NCBI RefSeq assembly: GCF_004363315.1
Contig: NZ_SNYL01000006.1
Coordinates: forward strand, 62,001 to 126,000
DNA: 64,000 nucleotides
Direction of reading: 5' to 3'
Source: Tepidicella xavieri
Lineage (GTDB): Bacteria > Pseudomonadota > Gammaproteobacteria > Burkholderiales > Burkholderiaceae_C
Under the pieces are notes generated by a model. The model was given only the letters and a program-made list of their open reading frames with translations, ran no database searches and was not told where the DNA came from. Positions 1-8,897 of the stretch are shown piece by piece. The translations under genes were made by a program, and so were the position numbers. The first letter of the stretch is position 1. Each line of letters begins with the position of its first letter.

Positions 1-529
1 AGTACACCTGGATGTTGGGCCCGTACGTGATGCCCAGGAAAGGCTCTCCCACCACCCGGTCGGCCGAAATGCCCGCCTCCCCCCCAAAGAAGTCGGAGAA
101 CATCAGCGACATGGCAAACACCAACTCGCCGATCCCCAAGGTGATCATCGCGAAGGGGGTGCCGGCCTTCTTCGTCGTCACATAGCCAAACAACATGGCA
201 AAAAACAGCCCGGCCAGCCCACCCACGAGCGGAATCAGGCTCACCGGCAAGGACATCAGGCCGTCAGAGACGCGCAGCAGCGTGTGAATGGCCACGTAGG
301 AGCCCAGCCCGGTATAGACCGCATGCCCGAAGCTCAGCATCCCCCCTTGGCCGAGCAGCATGTTGTACGACAGGCAGGCGATGATGGCGATGCCCATCTG
401 CGCCAACATGCTGATGGACAAATTGCTGTCGAACACCTGAGGCGCGAAGATCAGCACCAACGCGAACAGCGACCAGATGATCCAGCGCCCGACGTTGTAC
501 GGCTTGAAACTGTAGTAAGCGGTAGTCAT
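1..529 (-). CDS. livM: Branched-chain amino acid ABC transporter permease LivM (partial)
   Basis: This is the N-terminal 176 residues of the second inner-membrane permease of a Liv-type ABC importer; the rest lies beyond the left edge of the window. It starts with ATG at 529, only 12 bases after the livH stop codon, so the two are surely cotranscribed. The visible protein begins MTTAYYSFKP and has several hydrophobic helices, followed by the family stretch around SYNMLLGQGGMLSFGH, which is characteristic of LivM permeases. It would pair with LivH to form the membrane channel, using ATPases presumably encoded beyond the window. The substrate cannot be told from the permease alone. Confidence 0.93.
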   Translation of the reverse strand, partial: MTTAYYSFKPYNVGRWIIWSLFALVLIFAPQVFDSNLSISMLAQMGIAIIACLSYNMLLGQGGMLSFGHAVYTGLGSYVAIHTLLRVSDGLMSLPVSLIPLVGGLAGLFFAMLFGYVTTKKAGTPFAMITLGIGELVFAMSLMFSDFFGGEAGISADRVVGEPFLGITYGPNIQVY

Positions 530-541
530 AGGTGTGCAGCC

Positions 542-1588
542 TCAGGTTTCACGGTTGCCCAGCAGCCCCCTGGGGCGGAAAATCAGGATCAGCACGAGGA
601 ACAGATACGGCAGGATGGGCGCGACCTGGGAAATCGTCAGGCGCAACAGATCGTTCTGCCGCGCCGCATCCGACAGCTCGATGCCCATGTTCGAGAGCAC
701 GCTGGCCAGTGAGTGGTCCAGCACCACCGCGAAGGTCTGCACCACGCCAATGATGAGCGAAGCCAGGAAAGCGCCCGACAAAGAACCCAATCCGCCCACC
801 ACCACCACCACGAAAATCAGCGAACCCAGCGTCAGCGCCATCGCCGGTTCCGTGACGAACGTGCTGCCGCCAATCACTCCGGCCAGCCCCGCCAGGGCCG
901 TGCCCGCGCCAAACACCAGCATGAACACGCGCGGCACGTTGTGGCCCAGCGCCTCCACCATTTCAGGGTGCGTGAGCGCCGCCTGGATCACCATCCCCAC
1001 CCGCGTGCGGGTGATGAGCAACCACAAGCTGACCAGCATCACCACCGCCACCAGCATCATGAATGCGCGAGTGGCGGGAAAGTAGGAGCACACGGTGCCG
1101 GTGGCCGCGCTGCACAAATCGGCCGGCGCGCGGCCCCACATGAAGCCCATGGTGTCATCGGCGTAATGCAGCAGGGTGAACGCCGAGCCCTGCAGGATCT
1201 CCGCAGGCCGGAATTCCACAGCCGAACGCCCCCAGATGAGCTGCACCAATTCCAGGATGATGTAAGACAGGCCAAAGGTGATCAGCAGTTCCGGCACGTG
1301 CCCGTACTTGTGCACCTTGCGCAGGCTGGTGCGCTCGAATGCCGCCCCCATCAGACCGACCAGGATGGGCGCCACGAGCAGGGCCACCCAGAAGCCGGCC
1401 ACCTGGGCAATCGAATACCCCAGGTACGCCCCCACCATGTAGAAGCTGGCGTGGGCGAAGTTCAGCACACCCATCATGCTGAAGATGAGCGTGAGGCCCG
1501 AACTGAGCATGAACAGCAGCAGGCCGTAACTCAGCCCGTTCAGCATGGAGATGATGAAAAATTCCAGCGTCACATCGTTTCTGGCCAA
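542..1588 (-). CDS. livH: Branched-chain amino acid ABC transporter permease LivH
   Basis: A 348-residue, strongly hydrophobic permease of the LivH family, the partner of LivM in importing branched-chain amino acids or related carboxylates or amides. The N-terminal stretch LNGLSYGLLLFMLSSGLTLI and the following MGVLNFAHASFYMVGAY match the family signature, and the C-terminus has the usual charged end after IFRPRGLLG. It is longer than the roughly 300 residues of E. coli LivH because of an insertion around residues 130-165 that contains two cysteines and is probably periplasmic. It lies downstream of the binding-protein gene and just upstream of livM. A strong hairpin sits between it and the binding-protein gene. 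Confidence 0.93.
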   Translation of the reverse strand: MARNDVTLEFFIISMLNGLSYGLLLFMLSSGLTLIFSMMGVLNFAHASFYMVGAYLGYSIAQVAGFWVALLVAPILVGLMGAAFERTSLRKVHKYGHVPELLITFGLSYIILELVQLIWGRSAVEFRPAEILQGSAFTLLHYADDTMGFMWGRAPADLCSAATGTVCSYFPATRAFMMLVAVVMLVSLWLLITRTRVGMVIQAALTHPEMVEALGHNVPRVFMLVFGAGTALAGLAGVIGGSTFVTEPAMALTLGSLIFVVVVVGGLGSLSGAFLASLIIGVVQTFAVVLDHSLASVLSNMGIELSDAARQNDLLRLTISQVAPILPYLFLVLILIFRPRGLLGNRET

Positions 1589-1657
1589 AGCCAGCCTCTT
1601 GAGACAACAGTCCAGCCCCGCCAGCCATTAGATGGCACCGCGATCAGGGGCTGGGTT

Positions 1658-1692
1658 GAAAAACCGGGGCCCGGCACGCATAGGGCCCCGGT
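1658..1692 (-). terminator. Hairpin with T-tract between binding-protein gene and livH
   Basis: A perfect 10-bp inverted repeat (ACCGGGGCCC and GGGCCCCGGT, 10-base loop) is followed on the minus strand by a run of T. It lies 24 bases after the binding-protein stop codon and before livH. It could end most transcripts there or protect the upstream message, giving more binding protein than permease. This is common in Liv operons but is inferred here. Confidence 0.7.
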
Positions 1693-1715
1693 GTGTCAGG
1701 GTCGCGCAGGCAGCG

Positions 1716-2951
1716 TCAGCCCGGGCGCCGCATCTGGCAGCTGGTCGGCGTGCTGGCCACGTAGGCAGGGAATTCACGCACCGGCACCAGGGTCATCCCG
1801 GTGTTCTCCGGGCTGTACGGGTGTTTGGCGTCCACTTTCTGCCAGCGGGTCAGGTACAGGGGTTGCTGCAATTGGTGATCCGTGCGGCGCATTTCCACTT
1901 CGCCGTTGTAGCCCTGGAACTTCAAGCCGGAAAGGGCATGCGCCACCTTCACCGGATCGGTGCTCTTGGCGTTGGCCATGGCCTGCGCAAGCCCCTTGTA
2001 GATGTTCACCACGGACCCAGTGTAGAAGTCATCGTTGAAGCGCTGCTTGAACTCGGCCATCCATTTGTCCATCTGGCCGCCCATGTTGTAGTGGTTGTAA
2101 CCCACCTGGTACACCCGGCCTTCGGCCTGGGTACCCAGCGCGGTCGGGGTACCCGTCACGCCCGCGTAGTAAGTGAAGAAGCGCACATTCAAACCGGCCT
2201 CATTGGCGGCACGCACCAGCAGGGAGAGGTCGGAGCCCCAGTTGCCAGTGATCACCGTATCAGCACCCGAGGCGCGAATCTTGGCGACATAGGGCGCAAA
2301 ATCACGAACTTGGGCCAGCGGATGCAGGTCTTCGCCCACGATCTCGATGTCGGGGCGCTTGCGCTTGAGGCTTTCCTTGGCGTACTTTGCCACCTGATGG
2401 CCATGGGAGTAGTTCTGGTTGATCAGGAACACCTTCTTGATGGTCGGATCGTCCTTCATGAAGGCGGTCATTGCTTCGATCTTCATGGAGGTGTCGGCAT
2501 CGAAGCGGAAGTGCCAGAAGCTGCATTTGCTGTTGGTGAAGTCAGGGTCCACAGCAGAATGGTTCAGGAACACCACCTCCTTGCCAGGGTTGCGGCTGTT
2601 GTGGCGGTTGAGCGCGTCGATCAGGGCACCGGCCACCGAAGAGCCGTTGCCCTGCGTGATGTAGCGAACACCCTGATCGATCGCGGCCTGCAGAGCCGTG
2701 AGGCTTTCGGCGGGACTGAGCTTGTTGTCGAAGCCTATCACCTCGAACTTGACTCCAGCGGGGTTGGCATCGCCACTCAATTTTTCTGCGAAGAACTGGA
2801 AACTGCGCAGCTGGTTGGTGCCCACCGGGGCCATGAGGCCCGACAGTGGGTCGATCCAGGCAATCTTCACCGTTTCGCCCTTCTGGGCGAACGCCGTGAA
2901 GGCGCAGGTCAGCATGGCAGCACCGGTCAGGGCTTTGATCATGAGTTTCAT
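1716..2951 (-). CDS. Liv-type ABC transporter periplasmic substrate-binding protein
   Basis: A 411-residue type I periplasmic binding protein of the branched-chain amino acid (LivJ/LivK, peripla_BP_6) family. The start is ATG at 2951, preceded by a good AAGGAG site; an in-frame upstream ATG at 2984 lacks one. Residues 1-22 form a typical signal peptide (MKLMIKALTG...TAFA) cut before QKGE. The mature part opens with VKIAWIDPLSGLMAPVGTNQ, the usual ligand-pocket strand of the family. It is the substrate receptor for the LivHM permease encoded downstream. It is longer than E. coli LivJ, as is usual for Burkholderiales members, so the ligand may be an aromatic or other carboxylate rather than leucine; the adjacent acyl-CoA ligase would fit that. 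The exact ligand is not determinable. Confidence 0.9.
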   Translation of the reverse strand: MKLMIKALTGAAMLTCAFTAFAQKGETVKIAWIDPLSGLMAPVGTNQLRSFQFFAEKLSGDANPAGVKFEVIGFDNKLSPAESLTALQAAIDQGVRYITQGNGSSVAGALIDALNRHNSRNPGKEVVFLNHSAVDPDFTNSKCSFWHFRFDADTSMKIEAMTAFMKDDPTIKKVFLINQNYSHGHQVAKYAKESLKRKRPDIEIVGEDLHPLAQVRDFAPYVAKIRASGADTVITGNWGSDLSLLVRAANEAGLNVRFFTYYAGVTGTPTALGTQAEGRVYQVGYNHYNMGGQMDKWMAEFKQRFNDDFYTGSVVNIYKGLAQAMANAKSTDPVKVAHALSGLKFQGYNGEVEMRRTDHQLQQPLYLTRWQKVDAKHPYSPENTGMTLVPVREFPAYVASTPTSCQMRRPG

Positions 2952-3061
2952 CGGTTTGTCTCCTTGGGGTGGTGGAACGTACAAAGCTTACTGGGGACTT
3001 GCAAACACGCTCTCAGGGATAGCCCTAGCCCCTATCGCCTGAGTGACTGCGCGGCCCGGCA

Positions 3062-4699
3062 TCACAGCCCCGGCAGCCGGTAATCGGCCAGCTGCTCACG
3101 CAGCTTGACCTTCTGCATCTTGCCAGTGGCGCCCAGCGGAATGGATTCCACGAACACCACGTCATCTGGAATCTGCCACTTGGCGATCTTGCCTTCATAG
3201 AAAGCCAGCAATTCCTCGCGGGTCACCTCCTGGCCGGGTTTCTTGACCACGACCACGATGGGGCGTTCATCCCACTTGGGGTGCTTCACCCCAATACAGG
3301 CCGCCATCAACACGGCGGGATGCGCCATGGCGATGTTCTCCACGTCGATGGAACTGATCCACTCCCCACCGGACTTGATCACGTCCTTGCTGCGGTCGGT
3401 GATCTGCATGAAGCCGTCGGCATCGATGGTGGCGACGTCGCCCGTCGGGAACCAGCCATCGATCAGCGGCGGCTTGCCCTCGCCCTTGTAGTAGTCGCGA
3501 ATGATCCAGGGGCCCTTGACCAGCAAATCCCCCGAAGACTTGCCGTCCCAGGGCAGCTCCCGCCCTTCGGCATCCACCACCTTCATGTCGATGCCGAAGA
3601 TCGCACGCCCCTGCTTGAGGCGGATTTTCATCTGCTCCTCGGGCGGCAGCAGCAAGTGCTTGTTCTTCAATGTGCACAGCGTGCCCAGCGGGCTCATCTC
3701 GGTCATGCCCCAGGCGTGGAGCACTTCCACGTCATACTGTTCGCGGAAGGCCGTGATCATGGCCGGCGGGCACGCGGAGCCGCCGATCACGGTGCGCGTC
3801 AGATGCGGCAGCTTCAGCCCGTTTTGCGCCATGTGGGTCAGCAGCATCTGCCACACCGTGGGCACGCCGGCCGCGAAGGTCACGCGCTCGCCATCCAGCA
3901 GTTCGTAGATGGACTTGCCGTCCATGGCCGGGCCGGGGAACACCAGCTTGCACCCCACCGCGCAGGCCGAATAGGGAATGCCCCAGGCATTGACATGGAA
4001 CATCGGCACCACAGGCAGCACGCAATCGCGCGCGCTCAGGCACATCACGTCCGGCAGCGCCGCGGCATAGGCATGCAGAATGGTGGATTTGTGGCTGTAC
4101 AGCGCGGCCTTGGGGTTGCCGGTGGTGCCGCTGGTGTAGCACATGCTGGAGGCAGTTTCGTCGTCGAACCGGGGCCAGGCATAGGTGGCGGAATGCTTGC
4201 CAATGAGCGACTCGTAACTCACCAATCCGGCCAGCGTCTGGCCGTCGGTCACTTTGGCCAGGTGGGCATCGTCACACAGCGCCACCCAGTGCTTGACCGT
4301 GGGGCATTTGTCATGGATGGCCTTGACGATGGGCCAGAACGTCATATCAAAAAACAGGGCCTGGTCCTCGGCATGGTTCATGATCCAGGCGATCTGCTCT
4401 GGGATGAGCCGCGGGTTGATGGTGTGCAGCACACGGCCCGAGCCGCTGACGCCGAAGTACATTTCGAAATGGCGGTAGCCGTTCCACGCCAGCGAAGCCA
4501 CCCGGTCGCCTTGGACCAATCCCATCGCGTCGAGCGCATGGGCCAACTGCCGGGCTCGGTTGGCCGCCTGCCGGTAGGTGGTGCGGTGAATATCGCCTTC
4601 GACGCGCCGCGACACGATTTCCACATCCCCATGGTGGCGGGCAGCGTGTTCGATGAGGTCTGAAATCAGCAAGGGCTGATCCTGCATCAAGCCGAGCAT
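3062..4699 (-). CDS. AlkK/DmdB-type acyl-CoA ligase (AMP-forming)
   Basis: A 545-residue member of the adenylate-forming enzyme superfamily, closest in style to medium-chain fatty acyl-CoA ligases (AlkK) and methylthiopropionyl-CoA ligases (DmdB). It activates a carboxylic acid with ATP and joins it to CoA. The P-loop [10 protein letters not shown] is at residues 188-197, the AWGMTEMSP motif and the GDVATID hinge follow, and the C-terminal catalytic lysine lies in GATGKMQK. The start is ATG at 4699, eight bases after GGAG; an upstream ATG at 4729 lacks a site. It is the first gene of a run with the Liv-type transporter genes, so it may activate the acid that the transporter brings in. Substrate is uncertain. 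Confidence 0.88.
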   Translation of the reverse strand: MLGLMQDQPLLISDLIEHAARHHGDVEIVSRRVEGDIHRTTYRQAANRARQLAHALDAMGLVQGDRVASLAWNGYRHFEMYFGVSGSGRVLHTINPRLIPEQIAWIMNHAEDQALFFDMTFWPIVKAIHDKCPTVKHWVALCDDAHLAKVTDGQTLAGLVSYESLIGKHSATYAWPRFDDETASSMCYTSGTTGNPKAALYSHKSTILHAYAAALPDVMCLSARDCVLPVVPMFHVNAWGIPYSACAVGCKLVFPGPAMDGKSIYELLDGERVTFAAGVPTVWQMLLTHMAQNGLKLPHLTRTVIGGSACPPAMITAFREQYDVEVLHAWGMTEMSPLGTLCTLKNKHLLLPPEEQMKIRLKQGRAIFGIDMKVVDAEGRELPWDGKSSGDLLVKGPWIIRDYYKGEGKPPLIDGWFPTGDVATIDADGFMQITDRSKDVIKSGGEWISSIDVENIAMAHPAVLMAACIGVKHPKWDERPIVVVVKKPGQEVTREELLAFYEGKIAKWQIPDDVVFVESIPLGATGKMQKVKLREQLADYRLPGL

Positions 4700-4843
4700 G
4701 AATAGTCTCCGTGGGTGGTTTTCAATCACTGGTCAACGCCCAACTATCTGGCGTTCCTGCATCTCTGGCATCATGGGAAACCCCGAAAGCGTGTTTGAAT
4801 CTGTCGCAGAGCCGACATCTGTTTTCGCCGAGATCGATTGCCC

Positions 4844-5566
4844 ATGCTGTTAGAGCCCCGTACGCCCGCCAGTGTGTTTCTGCACGCCCAGCCCTGGTTC
4901 GCTTGTATGTCCGCCGAGGAAAAAAACGAACTGCTCGACGCCATGGTGCTGCGCAAAGCCACCAAGGGAGAAATTCTGTTGGCCGAGGGGGAACCCATCG
5001 ACGGCTGGTACGGCGTGCTCTCGGGCATGGCCAAGCTCCAGACCAAGGCCCCCGACGGGCGGCTCTCGGCCTTTCTGGGCGTGCCGGCCGGGGAATGGTT
5101 CGGCGAAGGCTCGGTGCTCAAAGAACCGGCCTGGCGCTACGACGTCATTGCCCTGCGCGACACCACGCTCATCGGCATGCCTTTGGCGCACTTCCAGCGC
5201 CTGTACCGGCACAGCCTGCCCTTTGCCCACTTCCTGATCGAGCGCCTGAACATGCGGCTGGGGCAAGCCATGACGGTCATCGAGTCCGGCCGCTTGCGCA
5301 GCCCGGACGAGCGCGTGGCCCAGTACCTGACGCACTTCTGCTGGTCCGGCGTGCGCAAGATCACGCTGTCGCAGGAAGACCTCGGCCATTTGGCCGGCCT
5401 GTCGCGGCAGACCATCAACCGCGTCCTCAAGCAGTTCGAGGCCCAAGGCTGGGTGTCGCTGGAGTTTGGGCGGGTGGAAATCCTGCAACCCCAGGCGCTG
5501 GAGCAACTGGCCAACCCTGTGGGGAACAGGGGCAACGATTCCGGATCACAATCCCACGAAGGATGA
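4844..5566 (+). CDS. Crp/Fnr-family transcriptional regulator
   Basis: A 240-residue regulator. Residues about 17-125 form the cyclic-nucleotide-type beta roll (KGEILLAEGEP; GEWFGEGSVL), residues 130-150 the dimer helix, and residues 170-215 a winged helix-turn-helix (LSQEDLGHLAGLSRQTINRVL). It lacks the N-terminal cysteine cluster of oxygen-sensing Fnr, so it is not an Fe-S Fnr. It is transcribed divergently from the acyl-CoA ligase operon across about 145 bases, which makes that operon a plausible target. ATG at 4844 is preferred to the in-frame TTG two codons upstream; neither has a strong ribosome site. Its effector is unknown. Confidence 0.85.
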   Translation: MLLEPRTPASVFLHAQPWFACMSAEEKNELLDAMVLRKATKGEILLAEGEPIDGWYGVLSGMAKLQTKAPDGRLSAFLGVPAGEWFGEGSVLKEPAWRYDVIALRDTTLIGMPLAHFQRLYRHSLPFAHFLIERLNMRLGQAMTVIESGRLRSPDERVAQYLTHFCWSGVRKITLSQEDLGHLAGLSRQTINRVLKQFEAQGWVSLEFGRVEILQPQALEQLANPVGNRGNDSGSQSHEG

Positions 5567-5613
5567 GGCGGGCACCAGACGGCTTGCCGTCCACGGCTTC
5601 TTGAGATTGTGCA

Positions 5614-6021
5614 GTGACGTTCCCTATCCAGAAAACAGACGCCGAATGGCGCGCCCTGCTGGCCACCAAAGGGGCCGAGCCCATGGCATATGAGGTCACG
5701 CGCCATGCCTACACCGAGCGGCCCTACACCGGCCGCTACGAGCAGGTCTGGGCCGACGGCAGCTACCACTGCATTTGCTGCGGCAACCGGCTGTTTGACA
5801 GCCAGACCAAGTTCGATGCCGGCTGCGGCTGGCCCAGCTTCTACGACGCCGCACCCGGCGCCATCGTCGAGCGCACCGACACCAGCCACGGCATGCGACG
5901 CGTCGAGACGCTGTGCAGCCAGTGCGGTGCCCACCTGGGGCACGTTTTCGACGACGGCCCCCAGCCCACCGGACTGCGTTACTGCACCAATTCCGCCGCC
6001 CTGGAGCTCAAGCCGCGATAA
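5614..6021 (+). CDS. msrB: Peptide-methionine (R)-S-oxide reductase
   Basis: A 135-residue cytosolic MsrB that reduces the R isomer of methionine sulfoxide in proteins. The two zinc-binding pairs are C53/C56 (CICC) and C101/C104 (CSQC). The catalytic cysteine is C124 in RYCTNS, and the GCGWPSF motif lies at 70-76. Length is normal for a free-standing MsrB. The start is a GTG at 5614. It is followed within eight bases by yciB and then bolA, the usual order in Comamonadaceae-type genomes, so the four genes probably form one transcription unit. Confidence 0.95.
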   Translation: MTFPIQKTDAEWRALLATKGAEPMAYEVTRHAYTERPYTGRYEQVWADGSYHCICCGNRLFDSQTKFDAGCGWPSFYDAAPGAIVERTDTSHGMRRVETLCSQCGAHLGHVFDDGPQPTGLRYCTNSAALELKPR

Positions 6022-6028
6022 TCCGGGG

Positions 6029-6574
6029 ATGCGCCTTCTCATCGACTTCTTTCCCATCGCCCTGTTCGTCGTGGCCTATAAGATGCACGACATCTACGCC
6101 GCCACGGCCGTACTCATGGGCGCGACCGTGGTGCAAACGGGGCTGATCTACGCCATCGACCGTCGGCTGCAAACGCTGCAAAAAGTTACCCTGCTGCTGG
6201 TGCTCATCTTCGGCACGCTGACCCTGCTGTTGCAAGACGAGCGCTTCATCAAATGGAAGCCCACCGTCATGTACGCCAGCATGGCGCTGGTGCTGGGCGC
6301 GGCGTTGTGGATCTGGAAGAAAAACTTCCTGCAAATGTTGCTGAGCAGCCAGCTCAAGCTGCCCGATGGCGTCTGGGCGCGGCTGACCGTGGCGTGGGTG
6401 CTCTACTTCCTGTTCATGGCCGGCATCAATGCCTATGTGGCCGCCTATTTTTCCACCGAAGCCTGGGTCAACTTCAAACTGTGGGGCTACATCTTTCCCG
6501 TGATGTTCCTGATTGGCCAAGGCATTTACGTGGCCAAGCACCTCAAGGACGACCCCTCCACCGAAAAACCGTGA
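6029..6574 (+). CDS. yciB: Inner membrane septation protein A (YciB/IspZ)
   Basis: A 181-residue inner-membrane protein of the YciB/septation protein A family, close in length to the E. coli protein (179). The N-terminus [18 protein letters not shown], the central [15 protein letters not shown] and the C-terminal WVNFKLWG are family-typical, with about five membrane segments. The family is linked to cell envelope and septum formation; its molecular activity is unclear. ATG at 6029 follows the msrB stop by seven bases. The stop codon overlaps the start of bolA by four bases (GTGA), so the two are translationally coupled. Confidence 0.93.
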   Translation: MRLLIDFFPIALFVVAYKMHDIYAATAVLMGATVVQTGLIYAIDRRLQTLQKVTLLLVLIFGTLTLLLQDERFIKWKPTVMYASMALVLGAALWIWKKNFLQMLLSSQLKLPDGVWARLTVAWVLYFLFMAGINAYVAAYFSTEAWVNFKLWGYIFPVMFLIGQGIYVAKHLKDDPSTEKP

Positions 6575-6843
6575 CTGCCACCCCGCCCACCGCTGAAGCC
6601 CTCGAAGCCGCTTTGCGCCAGCGGCTGGCCCCCACCCGGCTCACCGTGCTGGACGAAAGCGCCGCCCACGCCGGTCATGCCGGCGCCAACGGGCTGGGCT
6701 ATGGCACCCACTTCCGGGTGCGCATCGCCTCACCCCGTTTTGCCGGCCTGAGCCGGCTGGCCGCTCACCGGCTTGTGTATGATGCGCTGCAGGCGCACAT
6801 CGATGCGGGGCTGCACGCCTTGGCCATCGAAATCGAACGCTGA
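6571..6843 (+). CDS. bolA: BolA-family protein
   Basis: A 90-residue BolA protein starting with GTG at 6571, overlapping the yciB stop codon. The BolA core is present: [11 protein letters not shown] at about 27-37, then THFRVRI and the helix [14 protein letters not shown], ending in ALAIEI. BolA proteins work with monothiol glutaredoxins through a shared [2Fe-2S] cluster and also affect cell shape and transcription. The invariant histidine of the HRLVYDAL helix, a cluster ligand in BolA-glutaredoxin complexes, is present. Confidence 0.92.
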   Translation: MTATPPTAEALEAALRQRLAPTRLTVLDESAAHAGHAGANGLGYGTHFRVRIASPRFAGLSRLAAHRLVYDALQAHIDAGLHALAIEIER

Positions 6844-6867
6844 TTGGTCTTTTTCACACACCTCCCC

Positions 6868-7641
6868 ATGAAACACCTGCTCACCGCCGTGGCCTTGGCC
6901 ACCACCCTGGCTCTGCCCGCCTTCGCCCAAAACGTCGCCATCGTCAATGGCAAGCCCGTGCCCACCGCGCGGTTAGACAATCTGGTGCAACAGCTCGAAC
7001 GCTCCGGCCGCCCGGTCGATGCCCAGATGCGCGAACAACTCAAGGAGGAGGTCATCCTGCGCGAAATCTTTGCCCAGGAAGCCGAAAAGCGCGGCATCAA
7101 AGCCTCCCCGGAATACCACTCCCAAGTGGAATTCGCCACCCAGACGATTCTGATTCGCGAGTTGTTCAACGACTATCAGCGCAAAAACCCCGTCACCGCC
7201 GCCGAGGTGAAGGCCGAGTACGACAAGTTCGTGGCCGCCAACAGCGGCCAGGAATACCGCTCTCGGCACATTCTCGTGGCCACCGAAGACGAGGCCAAAG
7301 CCATCATCGCCGACATCAAGCGCGGCGCCCGCTTTGAAGAATTGGCACGCACACGCTCCATCGACACCGGCTCCGGCCAGGCCGGCGGCGACCTGGACTG
7401 GGCCACCGCCGACGTGTTTGTGCCCGAGTTCTCTGAGGCCATGATCAAACTGGCCAAAGGCCAGATGACCGAGGCGCCCGTGCGCAGCCAGTTCGGCTGG
7501 CACATCATCCGCGTGGACGACATTCGCCAAGCCCAATTGCCGAGCCTGGAAGAACTGCGCCCGCAAATCGAGCAAACCTTGCAGCAGCAAAAACTGCTGG
7601 ATTTCCAGGAAAACCTGCGCGCCAAGGCGCGGATTCAATAA
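6868..7641 (+). CDS. Exported parvulin-type peptidyl-prolyl isomerase
   Basis: A 257-residue periplasmic foldase. Residues 1-20 form a signal peptide (MKHLLTAVAL...PAFA) cut before QN. Residues 25-125 form an N-terminal chaperone-like helical region, and the parvulin domain spans about 131-222 (RHILVATEDEAK ... GQAGGDLDWA ... RSQFGWHIIRVDD). It resembles the PpiC/PpiD/SurA group and the Burkholderiales homologues found after bolA. ATG at 6868 is chosen because it begins the signal peptide; the frame also opens 24 bases earlier. A strong terminator follows at 7692-7720. Confidence 0.92.
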   Translation: MKHLLTAVALATTLALPAFAQNVAIVNGKPVPTARLDNLVQQLERSGRPVDAQMREQLKEEVILREIFAQEAEKRGIKASPEYHSQVEFATQTILIRELFNDYQRKNPVTAAEVKAEYDKFVAANSGQEYRSRHILVATEDEAKAIIADIKRGARFEELARTRSIDTGSGQAGGDLDWATADVFVPEFSEAMIKLAKGQMTEAPVRSQFGWHIIRVDDIRQAQLPSLEELRPQIEQTLQQQKLLDFQENLRAKARIQ

Positions 7642-7691
7642 TTCAGCCGCCCCTGCTCCGCCCCTCGCCCTGAGGGGTTTGGAGCCAACAA

Positions 7692-7720
7692 AAAAGCCCA
7701 AGCGGATCGCTTGGGCTTTT
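7692..7720. terminator. Bidirectional terminator between parvulin gene and tRNA-Val
   Basis: A 13-bp perfect stem (AAAAGCCCAAGCG and CGCTTGGGCTTTT) with a three-base loop is flanked by A and T runs on both sides. It can end the plus-strand msrB-to-parvulin transcript and the minus-strand isc-dnaQ-tRNA-Val transcript. The T run is longer in the minus direction. Confidence 0.85.
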
Positions 7721-7728
7721 GGCGTATC

Positions 7729-7803
7729 TGGTGGGTGATACATGGATCGAACATGTGACCCCTGCCGTGTGAAGGCAGTGCTCTACCGCTGAGCTAATCA
7801 CCC
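7729..7803 (-). tRNA. tRNA-Val (anticodon CAC), CCA encoded
   Basis: On the minus strand the 75 bases fold as a standard tRNA: acceptor GGGTGAT/ATCACCC, D arm GCTC...GAGC, anticodon stem CTGCC/GGCAG with loop TTCACAC, T arm ACATG/CATGT with TTCGATC. The anticodon CAC reads the valine codon GUG. The 3' CCA is encoded. It lies 27 bases after dnaQ, with a TATAAT in between that may give it its own promoter, and is followed by a strong terminator. Confidence 0.95.
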
Positions 7804-7814
7804 GAAAGACTCTG

Positions 7815-7820
7815 ATTATA
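7815..7820 (-). promoter_or_regulatory. Predicted -10 element (TATAAT) for tRNA-Val
   Basis: A perfect TATAAT lies on the minus strand in the 27-base gap between dnaQ and tRNA-Val, about 11 bases before the mature 5' end. No good -35 hexamer is visible upstream (that region is inside dnaQ). Confidence 0.5.
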
Positions 7821-7830
7821 CACTGGAAAC

Positions 7831-8538
7831 TCACCCCGGCGCCACCGCCCGCCACACCGTTTTGCCTTTGCTCGCTTTGTCCAGATCGGCCAGCACGGCT
7901 TCATGGGCCTGCAACTCCTGCTCGCTGGGCTTGAGCACCGGCAGCTCGAAGCGCGACACATCCACCGTGCGAAGCTCGGCCTGGGGCGTGCCAGGCGCAT
8001 CCAGCTCGATGACCAGGGCGTCCTGCCCCCGGGTCATGTGGATGTAAACCTCGGCCAGCAGTTCGGCATCGAGCAAGGCGCCGTGCAAGGTGCGGCTGGA
8101 GTTGTCCACGCCCAGGCGATCGCACAGCGCGTCGAGCCCGTTGCGCTTGCCGGGGAACATCTCCTTGGCCATGACCAAGGTGTCGATCACGCCGCTGACG
8201 AGATCGCGCGTCTTGCCGTGCCCGAGCCGGCGGAACTCTTCGTCCAGAAAGCCCAGGTCGAACGGCGCGTTGTGAATGATGAGCTCGGCGCCGGCCAAAT
8301 AGTCCAGCAAGTCGTTGGCCACATCGGCAAACTTGGGCTTGTCGGCCAGGAATTCGAGGGTGATGCCGTGCACCCGCAAGGCATCTTCGTGAATGTCGCG
8401 CTCGGGGTTGAGGTAGTAGTGCCGGTTGTTGCCCGTGAGCTTGCGGTTGAGCAGTTCCACACAACCGATCTCGATGATCCGGTCGCCATCCTGCGCAGAC
8501 AGGCCCGTGGTCTCGGTATCCAGAACGATTTGACGCAT
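7831..8538 (-). CDS. dnaQ: DNA polymerase III epsilon subunit (proofreading 3'-5' exonuclease)
   Basis: A 235-residue DEDDh exonuclease, the proofreading subunit of the replicative polymerase. Exo I is LDTETTG (D7, E9), Exo II lies in HNAPFDLGFL, and Exo III is HGALLDAELLAEVY. The C-terminal tail after about residue 180 is the polymerase-binding segment. Length is close to E. coli DnaQ (243). It begins only 13 bases after the fdx stop codon, as though it were the last protein gene of the isc operon. In E. coli dnaQ lies next to rnhA instead. Confidence 0.94.
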   Translation of the reverse strand: MRQIVLDTETTGLSAQDGDRIIEIGCVELLNRKLTGNNRHYYLNPERDIHEDALRVHGITLEFLADKPKFADVANDLLDYLAGAELIIHNAPFDLGFLDEEFRRLGHGKTRDLVSGVIDTLVMAKEMFPGKRNGLDALCDRLGVDNSSRTLHGALLDAELLAEVYIHMTRGQDALVIELDAPGTPQAELRTVDVSRFELPVLKPSEQELQAHEAVLADLDKASKGKTVWRAVAPG

Positions 8539-8551
8539 GGCGTGAGCGGAA

Positions 8552-8890
8552 TCAGTGATGCTCGCGGGCGTGGTTGATGGTGTAGCGCGGGATTTCGATG
8601 GTCAAGTCGGTGCTGCCCAGTCGCACCTGGCAGCTCAGCCGCGACTGCGGCTCCAGCCCCCAGGCTTTGTCGAGCAGGTCCTCCTCCTCTTCGCTGGCTT
8701 CGTTCAAGGTTTCGAAGCCTTGGCGCACGATCACGTGACAGGTGGTGCAGGCACAGCTCATGTCGCAGGCGTGCTCGATGTCGATGTCGTTGTCCAGCAG
8801 GGCCTCGCACAGGCTGGTGCCTGGCAGCGCTTGGATCTGGGCGCCTTCGGGGCAATACTCGGGATGCGGCAGGATGCGGATGGTGGGCAT
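8552..8890 (-). CDS. fdx: ISC-type [2Fe-2S] ferredoxin
   Basis: A 112-residue ferredoxin of the ISC system, which supplies electrons for Fe-S cluster assembly. The cluster ligands C42, C48, C51 and C87 sit at the same positions as in E. coli Fdx, with the extra conserved C46. It starts seven bases after hscA. No iscX gene follows; dnaQ comes next instead. Confidence 0.96.
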   Translation of the reverse strand: MPTIRILPHPEYCPEGAQIQALPGTSLCEALLDNDIDIEHACDMSCACTTCHVIVRQGFETLNEASEEEEDLLDKAWGLEPQSRLSCQVRLGSTDLTIEIPRYTINHAREHH

Positions 8891-8897
8891 GGGCGGC

